Shown piece after piece: positions 23,895 to 28,142 of a stretch of DNA of 28,142 nt (its first letter is position 1; each line of letters starts with the position of its first letter). The position numbers were made by a program, and so were the translations under genes. The stretch lies in the IMG/VR virus record IMGVR_UViG_3300017706_001583, positions 1 to 28,142 of that record; one strand, 5' to 3'. The notes beneath the pieces are model-generated. The model ran no database searches and was not told the origin of the DNA. It saw only the letters and a list, made by a program, of their open reading frames with translations. Origin of the DNA: a virus.

Positions 23895-26090
23895 TTATTG
23901 AGCTTTTAATTTTATTATTAATTTATAATTATCTATCATAAAAGGATCACCTATTAATCTATCTTTAATTTTATCTTTAATAATATTAAAATTAATATTA
24001 GACCAATCTTCCCCTACAAATTCAGCATTTTTCTTTCCAATTCCATCTTTACCTATTTTATCCCAATCATCAACACATATTAAACATTCATTTTGAAAAT
24101 TGTTATAAATATGCATTATTTCTTCTTCTAGTGGTACTTGTTCAACCGCGGTAGGTAATAATGTATTTCCTCTATGAGCTGTGTTTTTACCTCTTGCATA
24201 GCTATAAGCTCCTTTCCATTTTGAATTTTCCCAATCTACGTTATCATCCCCACTCCAATGAGCGTCTAAGAAAAAGAATACTTTTTTATCATATTCAGAA
24301 TTATTAAGTTCATCAATTATTTTTTCTCTTAAAATAGTTGAACTATCACCTAAATGACATTTTATGTTTTTATTGTTTTTAAAGGACTTTTCAACTTCAT
24401 TAAATAAACCTTCATCTAATTCTATAGTATGAACTTTATTAAACTGTGTTGCTAAATATTTAGTAGTAGCACCTAAATAAGTTCCTGTTTCTACTGCTGT
24501 TGTATAATCCTTTCCTATATAAGGTAAAATTCTTCTCCATTTTTCATCATCAAACTCAGAATCTTCAGGTATTTCTTCCCCAATATTACAACTTTTATCT
24601 GAGGGTATCACACCATTTTCACATCTAGAACACATATCATATGTAGTATTCTTTTTAGGCATTATATCATCATATTCTTGTGTATATAAATTTCCTAATA
24701 TTTCTTCTAAATTATAATCCATACAACATAAGGAAACATCTCCATTAGGTAATAAAATATTATGGTATAAATCTTCTATACAACCACAAGTTCTTTTATC
24801 ATTTCTAAATATTGTTTCAACTTCATTCATTACTTCAGTTAATTCAGGTTTTAATTGAGCTTCACCAACTAAATTCCCTGCCCTATGCCACATTTTATAT
24901 TTATTAACTTTATAATCTGGATATAAATGTGTAACTTTACTATGTGTTGTACCCATTGCCATAACCATAAAATTGGATATATTAGCATTTTTTAAAGCTT
25001 CAACTACTTTTACATATCTTTCAGTTACAGGGTGTTTAGCTCTTTTTTCTTCATCAGGTAAATGTAATGTAAACCCACCATTAGGACCTCCACAAAAAGG
25101 AATATGTTTAATTTTTTCTACATCATCTAATGTCATACCTACAGCAGTTGTAAATACTGATATTCTATGACCTTGTTCATGAGCATATACCATCATATCA
25201 GAACAATGTTTATTCATGTAAGGTTCTATAAACCCAGAAAATGTTATTCTTACTTCTGTTGGTAATTTATCTATAGCCATTTTAAATTGTTCCATACTCA
25301 TCGTTCTTTCTTTATGAGTTGTAAAATGTTTAGAATCCCATACTTTTTGAAGTGTTCTTTGTGGGCAAAATACACAATCAACAACACATCCCTTTTTAGG
25401 TATAGTTGTTGTAATTTCCATAGTAGGCCAATCTGTTATACTCCAATGTTTATTAACAGATTTTATGTTTTTCTTATTGTTTTTTTTTACTATTCTATGT
25501 TCTATATTTAGATTTTTAATATTATTATAAACATATTGTTTAAAGTCTTTATTTAAATCATGATTATTATATAAATCAATAAAAATATCTTCACTTTCTT
25601 TTAATTTTCCAATTTGCCAAGCAGCAAAACCTTTATAAAACAATAAACCAAAATATCCTGGGTATTCTTTAAAGTATAAAAAATCTTTATGGTTTTCTGT
25701 ATTACTAATACCTATACAAGCATATAAATACATTTGGTGAAATTTTTCTTCATTAGAATTAAAACTTTTATCTCCATGAATTTCTAACCAATTACATATA
25801 AAATAATAAGCTTCAGGTCTATTTGGTGACTGAGATATAGTAGTCATTAATTGTCCTCTTTCAAATATGGGTCTACCTTTAACATTTTTCATACAAGCCC
25901 AAGAATTTAATAAACTTTCATAAACTAACTTATCATCATCAGAAATTTCAGCACATCTTAAATAATAAGACATTGCCCCTGCATATTGGCCTATATTAAA
26001 ATATTCGTTAGCTAATTTAAAATTTACCATCCCATCTCTAGGATTTAAAATATAATTATCTAATTCTTTTTGTAATTTATAATTTTTCAT
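23895..26090 (-). CDS. TPR - radical SAM/SPASM - class I methyltransferase fusion, 731 aa
   Basis: Three regions can be told apart. Residues about 20-195 form TPR-like helices (FKLANEYFNIGQYAGAMSYY), of the kind found before glycosyltransferases in some phages and giant viruses. Residues about 222-495 form a radical SAM domain with the cluster motif Cys235-x3-Cys239-x2-Cys242 (GCVVDCVFCPQRTL), a GxxEP-like FSGFIEP at 284-290, and a SPASM-like end with Cys435, Cys437, Cys455, Cys456, Cys487 and Cys490 around LLPNGDVSLCCMDYN. Residues about 525-731 form a class I methyltransferase (AVETGTYLGATT at 532-543, IELDE at 556-560, FFFLDAHWSG at 605-614). Radical SAM enzymes start radical chemistry on unreactive carbons; SPASM members often act on peptides, sugars or other cofactors. 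It overlaps the propeller gene by 14 bp. Substrate not inferable. Confidence 0.85.
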   Translation of the reverse strand: MKNYKLQKELDNYILNPRDGMVNFKLANEYFNIGQYAGAMSYYLRCAEISDDDKLVYESLLNSWACMKNVKGRPIFERGQLMTTISQSPNRPEAYYFICNWLEIHGDKSFNSNEEKFHQMYLYACIGISNTENHKDFLYFKEYPGYFGLLFYKGFAAWQIGKLKESEDIFIDLYNNHDLNKDFKQYVYNNIKNLNIEHRIVKKNNKKNIKSVNKHWSITDWPTMEITTTIPKKGCVVDCVFCPQRTLQKVWDSKHFTTHKERTMSMEQFKMAIDKLPTEVRITFSGFIEPYMNKHCSDMMVYAHEQGHRISVFTTAVGMTLDDVEKIKHIPFCGGPNGGFTLHLPDEEKRAKHPVTERYVKVVEALKNANISNFMVMAMGTTHSKVTHLYPDYKVNKYKMWHRAGNLVGEAQLKPELTEVMNEVETIFRNDKRTCGCIEDLYHNILLPNGDVSLCCMDYNLEEILGNLYTQEYDDIMPKKNTTYDMCSRCENGVIPSDKSCNIGEEIPEDSEFDDEKWRRILPYIGKDYTTAVETGTYLGATTKYLATQFNKVHTIELDEGLFNEVEKSFKNNKNIKCHLGDSSTILREKIIDELNNSEYDKKVFFFLDAHWSGDDNVDWENSKWKGAYSYARGKNTAHRGNTLLPTAVEQVPLEEEIMHIYNNFQNECLICVDDWDKIGKDGIGKKNAEFVGEDWSNINFNIIKDKIKDRLIGDPFMIDNYKLIIKLKAQ

Positions 26091-27141
26091 ATTCTATTTT
26101 ATCTAAAACAATTTTAGGCATTTTTAATATATAAGCAGCATTATCTTGATATCCAAAAGTAATTAATAAATCATCTCCTTTTTCAGCTAAACCACAATTA
26201 AATTCAATCATCGCATCCATAAATTTAAATCTTTTTGATACTTTAACTATGTTCCAATCTTTATCATAAAATACAAACCTATGATAATAATGAGCATCTT
26301 TTCCATTTCCTACAGGATGCCAAGGAAAGTAAACTTCATGAGTTATACATAATCTATATTCTCCAAAAGGTATAACTTGAGACCCTCCTCTTAAATCACA
26401 ACCTTGTAACTTAGTTATAGCTATTTTTTCTGATTTTGGTTTTTTTGTTATTACTTTACAGGATTTGTTTCTACAATTAACTTTTACTAATTCAACAGGA
26501 TCTGCATGTCTTAAAAAATGATAAGGCATATCTAAAATAGGCATCCAATTTTTCTCTAAATATGTGTGGTCAGGAACTTCAATTCGATCTCTAGTTATTT
26601 CAACAACTTCACTTGGATCATTTTCAATGTATTCGTTTTCAAACTCTTCAGTACATATTATTTCACACATTTCCATTCTACCTGTTCCAATAGTATCAAT
26701 ATCTCTTCTTACCCCACAAGTATATAAAATATCATCCCACCTAAATATTCTAACATCTTCTTGACCAATAAAATCCCAAAGTGGTTTTTTATCATATTTA
26801 GTAGTATTTATTTTATTATGTTGTATTATGTCTAAATCATCATTTAATTTACACAAGTAATTAGTAGTTTCTAAAAACATAAAATCCTCAGGATTCATAT
26901 ATTGCATAGCACCCCATAATCCCCAATATTTTTGATTAAATTCAACATGATGCATTACATACCCTACATGTCTTATGTTAACTAATAAACCTTCTTTTTC
27001 ATCTATATAAACAGAAGCATTACATAATCCTGTTCCTCCTATTTCTTTATTAGGAATTATTAGAGGTTTAATAAATCCTCCATTTTCAACAGATAATTTT
27101 ACAAGATTATTTTCTTTTGGATATAAATTTTCCCAACTCAT
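26077..27141 (-). CDS. GH130-like five-bladed beta-propeller protein, 354 aa
   Basis: Shows the blade motifs of the GH130/GH43-like propeller superfamily: NASVYIDEKEGLLVNIR at about 41-57, GQEDVRIFRWDD at 126-137 (compare the EDPR block of the family), EKNWMPI at 196-202, LRGGSQVIP at 250-258, THEVYF at 267-272, YYHRFVFYD at 285-293 and IEFNCGLA at 312-319. GH130 members split or build mannosides; several relatives in phages and giant viruses sit with TPR glycosyltransferases and are of unknown activity. The EDP of the block is EDV here, so catalysis is not assured. The protein is likely a glycan-active or glycan-binding enzyme. The gene leads the accessory cassette, overlapping the next gene by 14 bp, behind a 109-bp intergenic region with a palindrome. 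Confidence 0.75.
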   Translation of the reverse strand: MSWENLYPKENNLVKLSVENGGFIKPLIIPNKEIGGTGLCNASVYIDEKEGLLVNIRHVGYVMHHVEFNQKYWGLWGAMQYMNPEDFMFLETTNYLCKLNDDLDIIQHNKINTTKYDKKPLWDFIGQEDVRIFRWDDILYTCGVRRDIDTIGTGRMEMCEIICTEEFENEYIENDPSEVVEITRDRIEVPDHTYLEKNWMPILDMPYHFLRHADPVELVKVNCRNKSCKVITKKPKSEKIAITKLQGCDLRGGSQVIPFGEYRLCITHEVYFPWHPVGNGKDAHYYHRFVFYDKDWNIVKVSKRFKFMDAMIEFNCGLAEKGDDLLITFGYQDNAAYILKMPKIVLDKIEYEKL

Positions 27142-27181
27142 ATATTAATTTTTATGTATTTTCATATACTATTATGCTATT

Positions 27182-27193
27182 TAGTTATAACTA
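27182..27193. promoter_or_regulatory. 12-bp perfect palindrome, candidate operator
   Basis: TAGTTATAACTA is its own reverse complement and lies 41 bp before the ATG of the propeller gene. Overlapping A/T-rich bases on the coding strand (TTATATTATAG) could act as -10. A repressor or activator dimer site for the accessory cassette is possible. Perfect palindromes this long are not common, but A/T-rich ones are easier to get by chance. Confidence 0.4.
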
Positions 27194-27201
27194 TAATATA
27201 A

Positions 27202-27236
27202 CGCATTAAAACCGCAAAAAAACGCGGTTAAATGCG
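27202..27236 (-). terminator. Long stem-loop after the DUF932 gene, terminator-like
   Basis: Two stacked stems: CGCATT (27202-27207) with AATGCG (27231-27236), and AACCGC (27210-27215) with GCGGTT (27224-27229), separated by a 2/1 internal loop and closed by AAAAAAAC. It begins 15 bp after the stop of the DUF932 gene (27251). On the coding strand it is followed by TTATATTATAG, only a weak U run, so it may be an mRNA-protecting or processing structure as well as a terminator. Confidence 0.6.
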
Positions 27237-27250
27237 CATATATTAATTTA

Positions 27251-28069
27251 TTAACAAGCATATTCTAAAGCTTTAGCAAACATTTTTCTATTTAAATCAA
27301 TATCTTGTTTGAAGTTTTTAATGATTCTTGCTTGTCTTTCTTTACCTCCTTCTGTATTGTAATGAAAATTCCCATTAATAATGTTTTCTTGGATTGTATT
27401 AAATACTTCCCATAATCCATTACCTTCATCTTCTTTACGTTGAGTTGTTAAAACTTCATCAATAGCTTCATTTTTATATGAATTATTTGTGTCTTTAACT
27501 CTAATATCTAATAAATCTTTAGCTAAATTAACAATTGACTCCTCTTCTAATTCAATTTCTTTCATTTTATTCATTGATTCAACAGTTAATGGTAATTTCT
27601 CAACCATTTCTTTAATCATCCCTTGAAGTTCTTCAAATGTATAACCCATATGACGCATTTTAACATCTTCAAATTCTGTATCTGCAATAACTAACCCATT
27701 TTCACAAATCATTCTAAATAATCCTGCTGTAAATGTAAAAGCATTTTTTCCATCATGAGAATTTGTTAATAAAATTTGTGGAAAAACAGTATCTCCATCT
27801 TCTCCATTAATAACAATATCATTATTTCTAAATACTAGTAAGTGTTTTTGGAATCCTTTTGTTGATTTAGTTCTAGCTTTAACTTCTTTTGCATCAACAA
27901 CTCTCCAACCTAATTCTTCCATATCATTAATAACTTCTTCTGTTGGAATATGAGTATATTTATCTGATACCTCATCTGAAGGATTCATTGTAAATACTGA
28001 AGGGGCTACTTTACTAATTTCTTCCTTACTCATAAATTTTGCTGATTGTAAATTTTCTATATTGATCAT
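27251..28069 (-). CDS. DUF932 family phage protein, 272 aa
   Basis: The order of segments fits DUF932 (plasmid/phage proteins of unknown function): an N-terminal EEVINDMEELGWRVVDAKEV (about 43-62), QKHLLVFRNND, IVINGEDGDTVFPQILLTNS (about 86-105), then HDGKNAFTFTAGLFRMICEN (about 106-125) and a helical C-terminus. Phage members are often expressed early or in the middle phase; the biochemical role is not known. No membrane segment. Starts at the ATG 28069, preceded by an A-rich leader (TAAAAGTT) and, 41 bp further, a TATAAATA element. A stem-loop follows its stop, so it may be transcribed alone. Confidence 0.85.
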   Translation of the reverse strand: MINIENLQSAKFMSKEEISKVAPSVFTMNPSDEVSDKYTHIPTEEVINDMEELGWRVVDAKEVKARTKSTKGFQKHLLVFRNNDIVINGEDGDTVFPQILLTNSHDGKNAFTFTAGLFRMICENGLVIADTEFEDVKMRHMGYTFEELQGMIKEMVEKLPLTVESMNKMKEIELEEESIVNLAKDLLDIRVKDTNNSYKNEAIDEVLTTQRKEDEGNGLWEVFNTIQENIINGNFHYNTEGGKERQARIIKNFKQDIDLNRKMFAKALEYAC

Positions 28070-28110
28070 AACTTTTATTTTTTTTAATTAATTTTTATTC
28101 GTTTTGCATC

Positions 28111-28118
28111 TATTTATA
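28111..28118 (-). promoter_or_regulatory. TATAAATA element upstream of DUF932 gene
   Basis: On the coding strand GGTATAAATAG is an exact match to the T4 late promoter core TATAAATA, 41 bp before the ATG at 28069. T4-like late sigma factors recognise this core. An 8-base A/T motif can occur by chance in such DNA, so the call is weak; its orientation is opposite to the TATTTATAAT motif in the structural block. Confidence 0.3.
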
Positions 28119-28142
28119 CCGTAAATATACGAAAGCTCTCTC

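Noticed and set aside
1-28142. CRISPR array, insertion sequence or attachment site
   Set aside because: No spaced direct repeats, transposase or integrase motifs, or flanking inverted repeats were seen; the only repeats are the short promoter-like motifs and local hairpins.

Overview
This is part of the genome of a low-GC (about 28-30% by eye) contractile-tailed bacteriophage of the T4-like type, most like the uncultured marine phages known from metagenomes. Every gene I can support is on the minus strand, packed with gaps of a few bases. The type rests on a GPW/gp25-like baseplate protein, a gp6-like baseplate wedge protein, a gp5-like spike, a gp55-like late sigma factor and a 2714-residue tail-appendage protein. 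Start codons follow A-rich stretches with no clear Shine-Dalgarno sequence, which, with the base composition, suggests a Bacteroidota (Flavobacteriia-like) host. The host is inference.

Layout in order of transcription (right to left). 28142-27142: a DUF932 protein behind a possible late promoter, followed by a long stem-loop and a 12-bp palindrome. 27141-23228: a tightly coupled three-gene accessory cassette. It encodes a five-bladed beta-propeller protein of the GH130-like superfamily, a 731-residue TPR / radical SAM-SPASM / class I methyltransferase fusion, and a 2OG-Fe(II) oxygenase-like protein. 23215-21175: small hypothetical genes, a 147-bp gap, an HD-domain phosphohydrolase and a one-pass membrane protein. 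21163-20351: the late sigma factor. 20316-14138: baseplate genes, including spike, gp25 and gp6. 14126-382: baseplate or fibre proteins ending in two related virion proteins. 382-1: the first 127 codons of a SegE-like GIY-YIG nuclease that runs off the window.

How it may work together: the late sigma factor probably drives the structural block. A 10-base motif (TATTTATAAT on the coding strand) occurs four times, in three of the few real gaps of that block, each just before a start codon, and is my candidate for a phage promoter element. Five structural junctions use TAATG stop/start overlap, implying translational coupling. The most unusual part is the propeller / radical SAM-methyltransferase / oxygenase cassette, which looks like a modification pathway (glycan, lipid or peptide substrate unknown) carried next to the late genes. 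No tRNA, rRNA, IS element or CRISPR array was seen.
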